61,718 nt of DNA from the NCBI GenBank assembly GCA_949293185.1, contig CASFCQ010000028.1, forward strand, positions 1 through 61,718, written 5' to 3'. The translations under genes and the position numbers were made by a program. This DNA comes from an uncultured bacterium. GTDB lineage: Bacteria > Cyanobacteriota > Vampirovibrionia > Gastranaerophilales > Gastranaerophilaceae. The notes beneath the pieces were generated by a model. The model did no database searches and had not been told where the DNA came from. It saw only the letters and a list, made by a program, of their open reading frames with translations. Position 1 is the stretch's first letter. Each line of letters starts with the position of its first letter. Shown piece after piece: positions 44,255 to 53,386 of the stretch.

Positions 44255-45871
44255 TCATAGCCAGCTAAAACAGCCTGTTGAAGTATCTACTGTATATTGC
44301 GCATTGTCAGTCGGCATAAAAAACGGAACAAAAGCTTCTATCTTATCCTGTTGTGTTGCATAAGGATATCTTTTGCCGTCAATACATAAAACTCTTGCCG
44401 GACCGTGCTGTATATTAGCAAATCTGCCTTTTTGTTTTATCATCGAGAGTTTAGGCAATTCCGTTTTTATCACAACAACGGGGCATTCTGGGTCATCGTA
44501 TTTTTTCGGCACAGCTGCAGCGATGTCATATATGGATGTTACCGATAAAAAGGGATTTCCGCTCTGTGGTGATGATATTTTATGAGACAGAATACTTTTT
44601 ATTGTCGTATTAAAATAACTACTGGGCGCTAGAAAATACTCTATTGCTGCTTGAATATTTCCTTCTTTTTTGAAAGAGGAAGCCCGCGCACCTTGTTGTT
44701 TCAATTGTTCTATGCCTTCTTCGGGGTTGTAAAAATACATTCCCCTATAGACGGTTTCTGTTCCTAGATAATCAGAAAATTTTTGTCGCAATTCAAAAGG
44801 TTCAATTTTTGATGTGTCAATTTTTTTATTATTTACAAATTCGGCAAGTTCTTCAAAACGAGAAGCAACTCCGGGATCTATCAACAAAACTTTATGCTTT
44901 TTATCTATTTTTGACTGTTCAAATATTTCATCGTATTTATCTTTTCCATATCCGTATATTTGTTCTAAAAGATAATCCAGCTTTTCATCATGTTGTATAA
45001 CGTAGTTGTACATCTTTGGATTATCAAAAGGAGTGATATGTTTTTTTATCATATCCTTGTATATTTCATCAACCGTTTCGTCCAGAGTTGGCGAATTGTT
45101 TATTGCGTCTTGGGCTTTTATTTTAAAAGATTTTTTGTTAAAGGTTTTAAATGGCTCTTGCGCAAGCAGCTCTTTCATTTGTGAAACAAATTCAGTATCA
45201 ACAACGGGATCGTTGTATTTTTTCATATTTTCATAATATTTATTAACAAAATAATTGGAAAAAAATTCTTTAGTGCGTTCATTTCCTATGTCTATTTTTA
45301 AAATATAGCGAAAAATCTCATTGTTGATTTTTCGCAACTCAGAACTGCGTGCATCTGCATATATTACTTGCGGAATTTTATTTTTATCTTTTAATTCTTG
45401 AATAATATTTTCAGCTTTCACATTGAAATTTTCGAGATGTACATCAGCTCTGGTAACCGTGCTCATTCTTTGCCGAGCATCATTTATGGTTTTATCTAGT
45501 ACTGCAATTAGTTTTTCTTCACCGACAAAAGCCTTTGCAGAACTCTTATAAATAGAATTGAAGTTATTAACAAATGTATCTGTAACAAATCTGGATATTC
45601 TACACTCTTGCGGAATATCCCAGACATTTATTTCGTTTTCACTTTTAGGCGGTTTGCCTTTGTGTTGCTCATAAAAATCTTCCACAAATGTTTCTAATTC
45701 TTGTATTTCAGGGCTTTTAGGTTCAGCTTTAAAAGAAAGGTAATAATTTTTAGGATAAACAGAATCGATACTATTTGATGTTACAGAAAATTTTTGAATT
45801 TTATTGTTGTGCCTTATTATCTTTTTAGGGCAGTTATCGGAATATGATACAGAAATTGGTGCTATTTTCAT
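44255..45871 (-). CDS. Putative ADP-ribosyltransferase-like protein (538 aa)
   Basis: Starts MKIAPISVSYSDNCPKKIIR with an early SFKAEP, and a long helical middle of no known family. Near the end is an ADP-ribosyltransferase-like series: TVYRGMYF (candidate arginine), FLSVTSIYD (S-x-T-S), and KIEAFVPFFMP (candidate catalytic glutamate). Spacing, about 67 and 69 residues, is plausible. Only one glutamate is present, as in non-ExE members, so the call is moderate. The ATG at 45871 has GGAGAAATGT before it; a frame from 45883 is less likely. Confidence 0.55.
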   Translation of the reverse strand: MKIAPISVSYSDNCPKKIIRHNNKIQKFSVTSNSIDSVYPKNYYLSFKAEPKSPEIQELETFVEDFYEQHKGKPPKSENEINVWDIPQECRISRFVTDTFVNNFNSIYKSSAKAFVGEEKLIAVLDKTINDARQRMSTVTRADVHLENFNVKAENIIQELKDKNKIPQVIYADARSSELRKINNEIFRYILKIDIGNERTKEFFSNYFVNKYYENMKKYNDPVVDTEFVSQMKELLAQEPFKTFNKKSFKIKAQDAINNSPTLDETVDEIYKDMIKKHITPFDNPKMYNYVIQHDEKLDYLLEQIYGYGKDKYDEIFEQSKIDKKHKVLLIDPGVASRFEELAEFVNNKKIDTSKIEPFELRQKFSDYLGTETVYRGMYFYNPEEGIEQLKQQGARASSFKKEGNIQAAIEYFLAPSSYFNTTIKSILSHKISSPQSGNPFLSVTSIYDIAAAVPKKYDDPECPVVVIKTELPKLSMIKQKGRFANIQHGPARVLCIDGKRYPYATQQDKIEAFVPFFMPTDNAQYTVDTSTGCFSWL

Positions 45872-46005
45872 ACATTTCTCCATTTTTTATATTTTAAGTT
45901 TAAACATAAAAATTTTTGTTATCCAACAACTGCAGACAAATTTTTTACACAAAATAGATTAAGCAATCAGATGTTGCATTAATAAATACGGGGAGTGCTG
46001 TTTAT

Positions 46006-46059
46006 ATGTTGGGCGATATCACGCTTAAAATAAAATTAAGAAAATATTTTAAATACTAA
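46006..46059 (+). CDS. Possible 17-residue basic peptide
   Basis: MLGDITLKIKLRKYFKY is preceded by GGGGAG ten bases before the ATG and ends inside the convergent pilin stop region. It is amphipathic and lysine-rich. The remaining 120 bp of this gap show nothing else. Short length makes chance likely. Confidence 0.25.
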   Translation: MLGDITLKIKLRKYFKY

Positions 46060-46700
46060 AACTTACCGCCTCTGAGGTAATACTCAGAGCAGCTCATTCC
46101 GCTTGTGTGTCCGTTGCAGTCTTTTTCAAGATTATCGCCGTCAGTTTCTTCCGAGCCAAAAGCAGCTGTCCTGTCTTTGTAAATATAAATGCCGAATATA
46201 TCACGTCCGATACGATTAGGAGGAGCAACACCGTTCATATCGAAAAGAACAGACGCGCACGGTTTTACTTCCGAACAATTACAATCAAGCCATTTAAACC
46301 CTACAACATTACCATTTTCCTGATAAGCAAATAATTTTGTAAACACATTTGACTGCATTGGTATCTGAGAGCCGTTTTGAAATTTATAATGATACGATTT
46401 TAAAGTTTTTGTACTTTTGCTTAAATCAACATTCAAATACGGGCTGATTATTTTAAAAATTTCATTTTCTTTATCTTCCACATTGCTATTGCAAATCGAT
46501 TGTATAAGTTCAGCATCGCTTATATTAAAGACCTCAAAGTTAGTCTGAGTTTCCCAAAACAATCTTTTCCAACTTGCAATAATTTTTGCTTCTTTAGAGT
46601 TGTTAAATATTGTAGGCAGGCAGAGTATGACTGTGGTCACAAGAAGACAGACCACAATCATAATTTCTACCATATTAAATGCTTTGATTTTTCTATTCAT
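46056..46700 (-). CDS. Type IV pilin-like protein (214 aa)
   Basis: From the ATG at 46700 the protein begins MNRKIKAFNMVEIMIVVCLL: positive leader, alanine before the cleavage site, F at +1, Glu at +5 and a hydrophobic helix. The C-terminal half contains LFDMNGVAPPNRIGRDIFGI, the same DxNGxxxPN block as the pilin at 50264, and several cysteines. The start is one base after the PHP gene stop, so these are co-transcribed. Minor pilin or pseudopilin role, unproven. Confidence 0.85.
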   Translation of the reverse strand: MNRKIKAFNMVEIMIVVCLLVTTVILCLPTIFNNSKEAKIIASWKRLFWETQTNFEVFNISDAELIQSICNSNVEDKENEIFKIISPYLNVDLSKSTKTLKSYHYKFQNGSQIPMQSNVFTKLFAYQENGNVVGFKWLDCNCSEVKPCASVLFDMNGVAPPNRIGRDIFGIYIYKDRTAAFGSEETDGDNLEKDCNGHTSGMSCSEYYLRGGKF

Positions 46701-46701
46701 C

Positions 46702-47568
46702 TTATCTTGCCATATCAAGCTGTTTTTTTTCCTGCATTAATTTGTCATAAATCCAATCAGGTATAAAGTTTTTGCCAAGAATAATCTGTCCGTTGTTAGG
46801 GTTGGGCGCATGGAAATCCGAACCGCCTGTTATAATAAGACCATTCTTTTCAGCAATAGTCGAATAGTATTCCACCATAGCAGGAGAATGTTTTCTATGA
46901 TATGCTTCCACTCCTCTCAAGCCGTAATGCATAAACTCTTTTATAAGATTTTCCGCATCTTCGACATCGAACGGATGCGCAAACACAGGAATTCCGCCGG
47001 CATCATAAATAATCTCTATAGCCTCATGCGGCGAAACCGTTTTTCTTTGAACATAAACATCCGATTCGTCATTTATGTATTTGCTGTAAGCCTCCATAAC
47101 ACTGTTTGTTCCGCCTGCCATTGTAATTGCCTTGGCAATATGCGGACGTCCTATGCTGCCTCCCGGAGCAACAAGGCTTTTCAGCTTGTCGAATGTAATA
47201 TGTATTCCTTCTTTTTTGTTTAAAAGATGAATAATTTCTTCTGTCTGCTCAATACGCGCCTTTTGCTGTGTTTTAAGCATTTCTTGAAAATCGCTGTCCT
47301 CACGGTTCATAAAGTACCCGAGAATGTGAATTTCAGTATCTTTATAAATCGTGTTGATTTCTACACCCGGAAGAATTTCCAATGGCGGCGTACCTTTTTC
47401 TTTAGCGATTTTTTGAGCATAGTCTACAGCTATCGGATAGGCAAGAACGTTATCATGATCGGTAATCGCAATAGCATTCAAACCCGCGTCAATAGCAGTA
47501 TCCACAATCTTTTCGGGGCTGAATACGCCGTCCGAATAGATTGTGTGAATGTGTAAATCGACTTTCAC
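46702..47568 (-). CDS. PHP-domain phosphoesterase (YciV/RNase AM-like)
   Basis: A 288-residue metal-dependent phosphoesterase starting MKVDLHIHTIYSDGVFSP, with ITDHDNV, PGVEINTIY, GGIPVFAHPFDVED and GSDFHAPNPN, the metal-binding motifs of the PHP family. The size and order match YciV (RNase AM), a 5'-3' RNase and 3',5'-nucleotide phosphatase, and TrpH-like enzymes. It overlaps the upstream ymdB gene by four bases and precedes a pilin gene. Confidence 0.92.
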   Translation of the reverse strand: MKVDLHIHTIYSDGVFSPEKIVDTAIDAGLNAIAITDHDNVLAYPIAVDYAQKIAKEKGTPPLEILPGVEINTIYKDTEIHILGYFMNREDSDFQEMLKTQQKARIEQTEEIIHLLNKKEGIHITFDKLKSLVAPGGSIGRPHIAKAITMAGGTNSVMEAYSKYINDESDVYVQRKTVSPHEAIEIIYDAGGIPVFAHPFDVEDAENLIKEFMHYGLRGVEAYHRKHSPAMVEYYSTIAEKNGLIITGGSDFHAPNPNNGQIILGKNFIPDWIYDKLMQEKKQLDMAR

Positions 47569-48362
47569 CTTTCTATCCTTTCTTTTTGAGCTTGCCCTGA
47601 AACGGCATCAAAGCGCATACTTACCGCATTAAGTTCCAGCAGAGGAGTTTCTGCAACATCAAATCGTTCAGGAATACTTGAAATCAATCGTTTTAAAGAA
47701 GGTTCGTAAGCCATCCCGATTACAGAATCAAACGCCCCGCAAAAACCTGCATCTGTTATATATGCGGTGTAATTATTTATAATTTTTTCATCAGCGGTTT
47801 GCACATGGGTATGAGTGCCCAAAACAGCACTGACATTATGCTCTGAGCAGAATTTTGCAAAACAAATTTTTTCTGCAGTCGCCTCCGCGTGAAAATCTAC
47901 AATAACAACAGACGCCTGCTCTTTTATTTTTCCAATTTCATTTTCAAGTATTTCCCAAGGCGAGTCCACCGGCGTCATAAATGTTCTGCCAAGCAGATTC
48001 ATAACTGCAACTCTAGTGTTTTTGACATCAAAAATTCTGTACCCGACACCATACGTACCTTTAGGATAATTCATCGGTCTTATTAATCTGTCAGACTTAT
48101 CAATGTATGAATAAATGTCTTTTTTATCCCAGATATGATTTCCCGAGGTAAAGCAATCTATGCCGTACGAGGCAAGGTCATTATGATTTTTTTCCGTAAG
48201 TCCGAAACCATGAGAAGCATTTTCCACATTTGCAATAACAAAATCATAATTTTTTTCATTGGAACGTAAGTCGTCCAGAAAATGCTTAACCGCATTACGC
48301 CCCGGACGACCTACAATATCGCCAATAAATAATACTTTTATTTGTTCGTTTTCTGTTGTCAT
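47565..48362 (-). CDS. ymdB: YmdB-type metallophosphoesterase
   Basis: A 265-residue calcineurin-like enzyme: VLFIGDIVGRPGRNAV, IANVENASHGFGLTEKN, FTSGNHIWDKKDI, VDFHAEATAEK, LGTHTHVQTADE, ITDAGFCGAFDSVIGM. The family hydrolyses 2',3'-cyclic nucleotides and in Bacillus is adjacent to rny, as here. The frame opens at 48392, but the ATG at 48362 has AGGCAAAT immediately before and starts the family-typical sequence, so I use it. Confidence 0.95.
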   Translation of the reverse strand: MTTENEQIKVLFIGDIVGRPGRNAVKHFLDDLRSNEKNYDFVIANVENASHGFGLTEKNHNDLASYGIDCFTSGNHIWDKKDIYSYIDKSDRLIRPMNYPKGTYGVGYRIFDVKNTRVAVMNLLGRTFMTPVDSPWEILENEIGKIKEQASVVIVDFHAEATAEKICFAKFCSEHNVSAVLGTHTHVQTADEKIINNYTAYITDAGFCGAFDSVIGMAYEPSLKRLISSIPERFDVAETPLLELNAVSMRFDAVSGQAQKERIER

Positions 48363-48388
48363 ATTTGCCTGCGTGCACAGGTCAAATC

Positions 48389-49918
48389 TCACTTAGCAAT
48401 TTCAGTAGTCCTGATTTCACGTACGACTGTGACTCTGATTTGACCCGGATAATCGAGTTCTTCTTCAATACGCTTAGCAATATCACGGGCTAACTTTGCG
48501 CTTGCTAAATCGTCGAACATATCAGGCTGGACAATAATCCTAACCTCACGACCCGCCTGTACAGCAAAAGACTGTTTTATACCTTCATAGCTTGAGGCGA
48601 TTTCTTCAATCTTTTTAAGTCTTTTAATGTAAATCTCAAGAGTATCTCGTCTTGAGCCGGGGCGTCCGGCTGATATAGCATCCGCAAGTTTTACCAAAAC
48701 TGCTTCAATCGTATTTGCTGTAACATCGTCGTGGTGAGCTTCTATTGCATGAACAATATCTTCTTTTTCACCGTAACGACGGGCAAGCTCAACCCCAAGC
48801 TCAATATGCGTTCCGTCTTGAGTCTGGTCTACTGCCTTGCCTATATCGTGAAGAAGTCCGGCTCGCTTTGCAACCTGAACATTTGCGCCGAGTTCGGCAG
48901 CAAGCATTCCTGCAATGTGCCCGACTTCCAGAGAGTGTTTCAAAACATTTTGTCCGTAGCTTGTTCTGTAATACAGACGTCCTAATGTTTTAATTAACTC
49001 TTTATGAAGGTTCAAAACGCCCATATCAACAGCAGCGTTTTCACCTTCTTTTTTAATTTTTTCTTCAATTTCTTCCTGAGCTTTTTCCACCATTTCTTCA
49101 ATTCTTACGGGGTGGATACGACCGTCGGAGATAAGTTTTTCCAGAGCAACTTTTGCAACCTCGCGTCTGACAGGGTCAAAGCTTGATAATACAACGGCTT
49201 CCGGAGTATCATCGATAATCAGGTCAACACCGGTAAGAGTTTCCAGTGTTCTGATATTACGTCCTTCGCGTCCTATGATACGTCCTTTCATCTCGTCAGA
49301 AGGAAGATTAACAACAGATACAGTAGATTCCACAACCTGATCTATTGCACATCTTTGCATTGTGGTTGAAAGAATATCCTGTGCTGTTTGTTTTGCGTTT
49401 TCTCTGATTTTAGCTTCATTTTCTCTGATTAATTGCATTTGTTCCTGCTGAAGATCCTGCTTAAGCTGTTCCATCAGCATATGTCTTGCTTCATCACGAG
49501 ACATGCCTGCAATTTTTTCGGTTTCTTCAATTTGTTTTGCGATTAAATCTGCAAGATAGTCTTCTTTTTCAAGTAATTCGTCCATTTTTTTCTGAACTGC
49601 AAATTCTTTTTCAGTTGCTTCCTGCAGTTTGTCTTCGAGCATATCTTCTTTTTTGAGAAGTTTATCTTCTGCTCTTTGCAAATCCTGACGGCGTTCTCTT
49701 ACCTCGTCGTCAAATTTTTCTCTTTCAATATGCAATGCTTCTTTTGCCTGAATCATTGCTTCTTTTTTTAAAAGGCTTTCTTTTTCTTCTGTTTCTTTAG
49801 AAAGTTTTTCATAAAGCGCCTGCACTGTTTTTTTCTTCTGCATTACGGCAAAGGCGAACGCACCTAAGCCAACAGCTGCGAGAAGGGCAATTATTAAGAG
49901 TGCGGTTAATAAAGTCAT
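48389..49918 (-). CDS. rny: Ribonuclease Y
   Basis: A 509-residue endoribonuclease starting mRNA decay. It has an N-terminal membrane helix, a long coiled coil (about residues 30-180), a KH domain ([28 protein letters not shown]), and an HD domain ([31 protein letters not shown]). Length is right. It directly precedes ymdB, the classical order. The 340-bp region upstream holds only AT-rich sequence and hairpins. Confidence 0.97.
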   Translation of the reverse strand: MTLLTALLIIALLAAVGLGAFAFAVMQKKKTVQALYEKLSKETEEKESLLKKEAMIQAKEALHIEREKFDDEVRERRQDLQRAEDKLLKKEDMLEDKLQEATEKEFAVQKKMDELLEKEDYLADLIAKQIEETEKIAGMSRDEARHMLMEQLKQDLQQEQMQLIRENEAKIRENAKQTAQDILSTTMQRCAIDQVVESTVSVVNLPSDEMKGRIIGREGRNIRTLETLTGVDLIIDDTPEAVVLSSFDPVRREVAKVALEKLISDGRIHPVRIEEMVEKAQEEIEEKIKKEGENAAVDMGVLNLHKELIKTLGRLYYRTSYGQNVLKHSLEVGHIAGMLAAELGANVQVAKRAGLLHDIGKAVDQTQDGTHIELGVELARRYGEKEDIVHAIEAHHDDVTANTIEAVLVKLADAISAGRPGSRRDTLEIYIKRLKKIEEIASSYEGIKQSFAVQAGREVRIIVQPDMFDDLASAKLARDIAKRIEEELDYPGQIRVTVVREIRTTEIAK

Positions 49919-49962
49919 TGTGTCGATTGTCCTGTACCTCTTATTCTATATATACATATACT

Positions 49963-49992
49963 CAAATGCGCCTAATTACTATGGTGCATTTG
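49963..49992 (-). other. Hairpin in the rny leader
   Basis: CAAATGCGCC (49963-49972) and GGTGCATTTG (49983-49992) form a ten-base stem with one G-U pair and a ten-base AT loop, about 45 bases before the rny start. It could be a self-regulation site for RNase Y or a message-protecting stem. Confidence 0.5.
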
Positions 49993-50130
49993 GTTAAATA
50001 TTTATGTATAAAATTAATGATTTATAAATTCATATTAATTATTAAATCTTTTATATATTAAGCTAAGATTATAGTAGCATATTTTTTATAATTTTAAAAG
50101 AAAAAATTTTTGTTAAAAAATGCATTTTAA

Positions 50131-50166
50131 AGCCTAAAATACAAACAAAAATTCGCTTTTTAGGCT
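50131..50166. other. Long-loop inverted repeat upstream of rny
   Basis: AGCCTAAAA (50131-50139) and TTTTAGGCT (50158-50166) are complementary, 18 bases apart, in the 345-bp gap 49919-50263. It lies beyond the pilin terminator in the minus direction. No promoter stands out in the AT-rich remainder. Confidence 0.45.
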
Positions 50167-50205
50167 AAAGATTAGAGGTACATATAATCAAGCTGCATTT
50201 AAAAA

Positions 50206-50236
50206 CAAAGCCCGACTTGTAACAAGACGGGCTTTG
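50206..50236 (-). terminator. Rho-independent terminator after the pilin at 50264
   Basis: On the minus strand CAAAGCCCG (50236-50228) pairs with CGGGCTTTG (50214-50206), extended inside by a CTTG/CAAG stem, and is followed by a short run of T bases. It sits 28 bases beyond the pilin stop and insulates rny. Confidence 0.85.
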
Positions 50237-50263
50237 CAATAAAAATAATTGTATTCCGGTTTA

Positions 50264-50938
50264 CTAATTAAATGTCGGACAATCTGTTGACGGCGCCAAA
50301 AATGGTGCACAACTTGTATATCTTCCGGGTTCTCTAAACCAGGGCATTTTGCCTTGAGTTATAGCGTATGCTGTACAAGCAAAATTCGGAGAAGAATCAT
50401 TACATCCATCGCCCATAGCGTAAACCCCAAAAGCCGCTGATTTACATGAGCTGTGTCCAACAATAAAACCGTGAACATCTATCCCAACCGTATTTGGTTG
50501 TTTTGAGCCATTTGTATCAACTAAAATTTTACCACCTTTAGTACATCCGTTGTCAGGGGTTGTTAATTGCCAAGCCATACCGTCTGCAGTCCATAAAGAA
50601 GGAGTAAACGTAGTGTAGGTACTACCGTCAATTGTAACGATTGCCCAACTTGAATGTGCCGGATCAGGGTTAGGTATAGTATTCACGACTTCACTATACC
50701 ATCTTAGAGTTTTGGCATCTGTAAAATTCCAGAAATAAGATTCTGTATGTTTTGCTTCTACTGCCTGAGTTGCATTGGTTACTGCTGCAAACGCTTTTTT
50801 AGCTGCAGTAACATACTGAACCTCATCAGAGTGATCTTTTAATGTAGGAATAGTCATTACTGCAATTACACCTATAACCATAAGAGTGATAAGTGTTTCT
50901 GCAAGAGTAAATGCCTTAAGTTTTTGATTTTTTTTCAT
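50264..50938 (-). CDS. Type IV pilin-like protein (224 aa)
   Basis: Begins MKKNQKLKAFTLAETLITL followed by MVIGVIAVMTIPTL, a textbook prepilin except alanine replaces glycine before F. The soluble part has ILVDTNGSKQPNTVGIDVHG, matching the DxNGxxxPN motif of the pilins at 36581 and 46056, and several cysteines near the C-terminus (NGCTKGG, SSCKSAAFG, GDGCNDSSPNFAC, SCAPF, DCPTF) likely forming disulfides. Its message ends at the hairpin 50206-50236. It follows the HDOD gene by 21 bases. Confidence 0.9.
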   Translation of the reverse strand: MKKNQKLKAFTLAETLITLMVIGVIAVMTIPTLKDHSDEVQYVTAAKKAFAAVTNATQAVEAKHTESYFWNFTDAKTLRWYSEVVNTIPNPDPAHSSWAIVTIDGSTYTTFTPSLWTADGMAWQLTTPDNGCTKGGKILVDTNGSKQPNTVGIDVHGFIVGHSSCKSAAFGVYAMGDGCNDSSPNFACTAYAITQGKMPWFREPGRYTSCAPFLAPSTDCPTFN

Positions 50939-50959
50939 ATTCTATCCAATCTTTACTAA

Positions 50960-51760
50960 TTAACCTGCGTTTAAAGTTGCAAACAAAGAGTTTGCTTTTT
51001 CCAAAATTTCGTCCCGACACCGCATTATCTCATTTGTTTCAAAACCTAACTGTTCTTTTACAAGTGCCTCATCATATAAATCCACTTCATCATGAGAAAG
51101 AGCATTAGCAAGATACACAAGTGTTGCTACCTCCGGCATAGACGAAGATAACGGGTCGTGATGATATTTTATACAGTTTGCCAGCATAACAGAGAGTTTC
51201 CATTTCTTAGCAAGCATAAAACCAAGCTCTGCATGGTTTGTATTAAAAATAGCATTTTCAGCCTCTATTATATCAGTGCCGTATTTAACCATCTCTCTTA
51301 CCTTCTGGTAATCAGATGCATTACATATATTCAGCAGAATTTTACCGATATCATGCAAAAATCCTATTGTAAAAGCATCACTTGTGTCAGCCAGGTCAAC
51401 CATAGACGCCAGTGTCTCACAGGCAACAGCGCACCTTAGCGAATGTTTCCACATTTCTTTCCCGCCGTTTGAGGTAAGCATTGGTTTCATCGCAACAGTA
51501 ATAATAATATTTTTTGTTTGCGACATTCCCAAAAGAGCAAGCGCCTTGGATACGGAGGTGATTTCCTGTGCAAAGCCGTAATAAGCCGAGTTTACCAATT
51601 TCAGCACCTGGGATGTCAAAGCCTGATCATATGCCATAATCTCGCCCAGTTCTTTTGTGCCTGACTGATCATCTTTTATTATTCCGAGAGCCTTGACTAT
51701 AACATTCGGCATTGCGGGAATATCTTTTATTCTTTCTATGAAATCTAGAGGATTTGTCAT
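50960..51760 (-). CDS. HDOD-domain protein
   Basis: A 266-residue protein that is one HDOD domain: IPAMPNVIVKALGIIKDDQ, YDQALTSQVLKLVNSAYYG, ITSVSKALALLGMSQTKNI, then FTIGFLHDIGKILL and an HH near residue 210 (IKYHHDPL). HDOD proteins are signalling modules, often in cyclic-dinucleotide or chemotaxis-linked pathways; no catalytic role is proven. It follows ftsX by 14 bases and precedes a pilin gene on the same strand. Confidence 0.93.
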   Translation of the reverse strand: MTNPLDFIERIKDIPAMPNVIVKALGIIKDDQSGTKELGEIMAYDQALTSQVLKLVNSAYYGFAQEITSVSKALALLGMSQTKNIIITVAMKPMLTSNGGKEMWKHSLRCAVACETLASMVDLADTSDAFTIGFLHDIGKILLNICNASDYQKVREMVKYGTDIIEAENAIFNTNHAELGFMLAKKWKLSVMLANCIKYHHDPLSSSMPEVATLVYLANALSHDEVDLYDEALVKEQLGFETNEIMRCRDEILEKANSLFATLNAG

Positions 51761-51774
51761 TCTTGCAGCCCCGC

Positions 51775-52689
51775 TTAAACTTGTAAATGTTTTTTAATTG
51801 AAATCATACTTCCACCTGCGCCAAAACCAACCGCTATTACAAATAATGCTAGAATAACTGTATTGTTAGCCAGCACCGGCGAAGCTACAACAAAAAACTC
51901 ATGAACCTTTAACAAGCCGTTATTAACAGCGTTAAGAGGGAATAAAGCAATTAGCGCTCCCAAAAAGCCGTATATAGCTCCTTGAAGAATCAACGGAATT
52001 TTTATATACCAGTTGCTTACACCCATCAGACGCATAATTTCAATTTCTTCCTTACGTGATTGAATAACCAACTGTATTGTATTATTTATTATAGTAATTG
52101 TCAAAATAGCCACTAACACAACAACAATAAGTGTTATAGAATGCACTACATTGTTAAACATCTGCATTTTTTTTGCGATATCCTGCGCGTAGTTTAAATC
52201 CTCTACTCCTGTATAGGTTTTTATTTGATTAAAAACAGTATTTATATTTTCAGGTTTGTCCACTTTAACATGAAGAGTGTCAGGCAGAGGGTTTTCCATA
52301 TCAGGAACATCTATTTCTCTTTGCATATCAGCCCAGGATTTTTCCTTCGGGATAATTTTCACCCTTTCCACGTGCTCTATTGCTCTAATATCTTTAGCAA
52401 CAGCATCTGTATTGGCTGATTCTTTAAGATAAACAGAAATCTCAAGAACATTGCCGAGTTCCTGAACAAAAGATGTTATCGAAAGAGTTGTTCTAAAAAG
52501 AGAGCCAAATATGGTTAAAATAGCTGCCATTGTAGTTATAATAGCTAAATTAATCCAGCCTGTTCTTTTTATACCGTATATTGTTTCCAGCCCTATTCTA
52601 TAAACTATTCTTAATTCTTTAAGCCAGTCCTTTGGAATATGTGCTTTAACTTTCTTTTTTATTATAGCTTTTGTTGACTCATCACTCAT
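51775..52689 (-). CDS. ftsX: Cell-division membrane protein FtsX
   Basis: A 304-residue protein with four membrane helices: one near residue 45-70 (INLAIITTMAAILTIF), an extracellular loop (residues ~75-180; VLEISVYLKESAN), then three C-terminal helices (LIVVVLVAILTITIINNTIQ, IYGFLGALIALF, VILALFVIAVGFGAG). RKEEIEIMRLMGVSNW is the FtsX cytoplasmic signature. With FtsE it activates peptidoglycan hydrolases at division. ftsE lies 22 bases upstream. Confidence 0.95.
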   Translation of the reverse strand: MSDESTKAIIKKKVKAHIPKDWLKELRIVYRIGLETIYGIKRTGWINLAIITTMAAILTIFGSLFRTTLSITSFVQELGNVLEISVYLKESANTDAVAKDIRAIEHVERVKIIPKEKSWADMQREIDVPDMENPLPDTLHVKVDKPENINTVFNQIKTYTGVEDLNYAQDIAKKMQMFNNVVHSITLIVVVLVAILTITIINNTIQLVIQSRKEEIEIMRLMGVSNWYIKIPLILQGAIYGFLGALIALFPLNAVNNGLLKVHEFFVVASPVLANNTVILALFVIAVGFGAGGSMISIKKHLQV

Positions 52690-52711
52690 TTATTTACTCT
52701 CAATCAGCTTG

Positions 52712-53386
52712 TTATTCGTATGTACCTGCCTGAACATCTCTGATTATCTGTCCGTTTTCCAGCGTCAGTACTCTTTTTCTGAAATAATCAACCATTGCAT
52801 GGTCGTGGGTTGAAACCAGAACGGTAATACCTTTCTGATTAATCTGTTCAAGAATTTGCATAATTTCCATAGAGTTTTTGGGGTCGAGATTGCCTGTAGG
52901 TTCATCCGCTATCAATAGAGGAGGCCCGTTAACAATTGCACGTGCAATTGACACTCTCTGCTGTTCCCCGCCGGAAAGCTCGGAGGCTTTTGCTTTCATT
53001 TTATTAACAAGACCAACAACTTTTAAAGCTCCGGTAACTCTTGCCTCTATTTCTTTAGAGCTCATTCCGAGTGTTCGGATAACATAAGCACAGTTGTCAT
53101 AAACACTCTGATTCATCAGCAGTTTGTAATCCTGAAACACAATCCCCATACATCTTCTAAGGTTAGGCACTTTTTCTGACGGCAAATTAGCGATGTTTAT
53201 TCCGCCAATCATTACACTGCCTGAGGTTGGTGTTTCTTCTTTATAAAGAAGTTTCATCAGGGTGGATTTGCCTGCACCGGATGAGCCTGTAATAAAGACA
53301 AACTCACCTGACATTATATCAAGGTTGACATTCTTTAGTGCATAATTGTTTTTATATCTTTTTGTTACACCGCGTAACTGAATCAT
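52712..53386 (-). CDS. ftsE: Cell-division ATP-binding protein FtsE
   Basis: A 224-residue ABC ATPase partner of FtsX. Walker A is GSSGAGKST, signature LSGGEQQR, Walker B LLIADEPTGNLDP, switch STHDHAMV. The ATG at 53386 overlaps the upstream gene's stop by four bases (ATGA) and begins MIQLRGVTKRYKN, the family start; a TTG 15 bases earlier is less likely. Gene order transferase-ftsE-ftsX suggests coupling of wall growth and division. Confidence 0.96.
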   Translation of the reverse strand: MIQLRGVTKRYKNNYALKNVNLDIMSGEFVFITGSSGAGKSTLMKLLYKEETPTSGSVMIGGINIANLPSEKVPNLRRCMGIVFQDYKLLMNQSVYDNCAYVIRTLGMSSKEIEARVTGALKVVGLVNKMKAKASELSGGEQQRVSIARAIVNGPPLLIADEPTGNLDPKNSMEIMQILEQINQKGITVLVSTHDHAMVDYFRKRVLTLENGQIIRDVQAGTYE

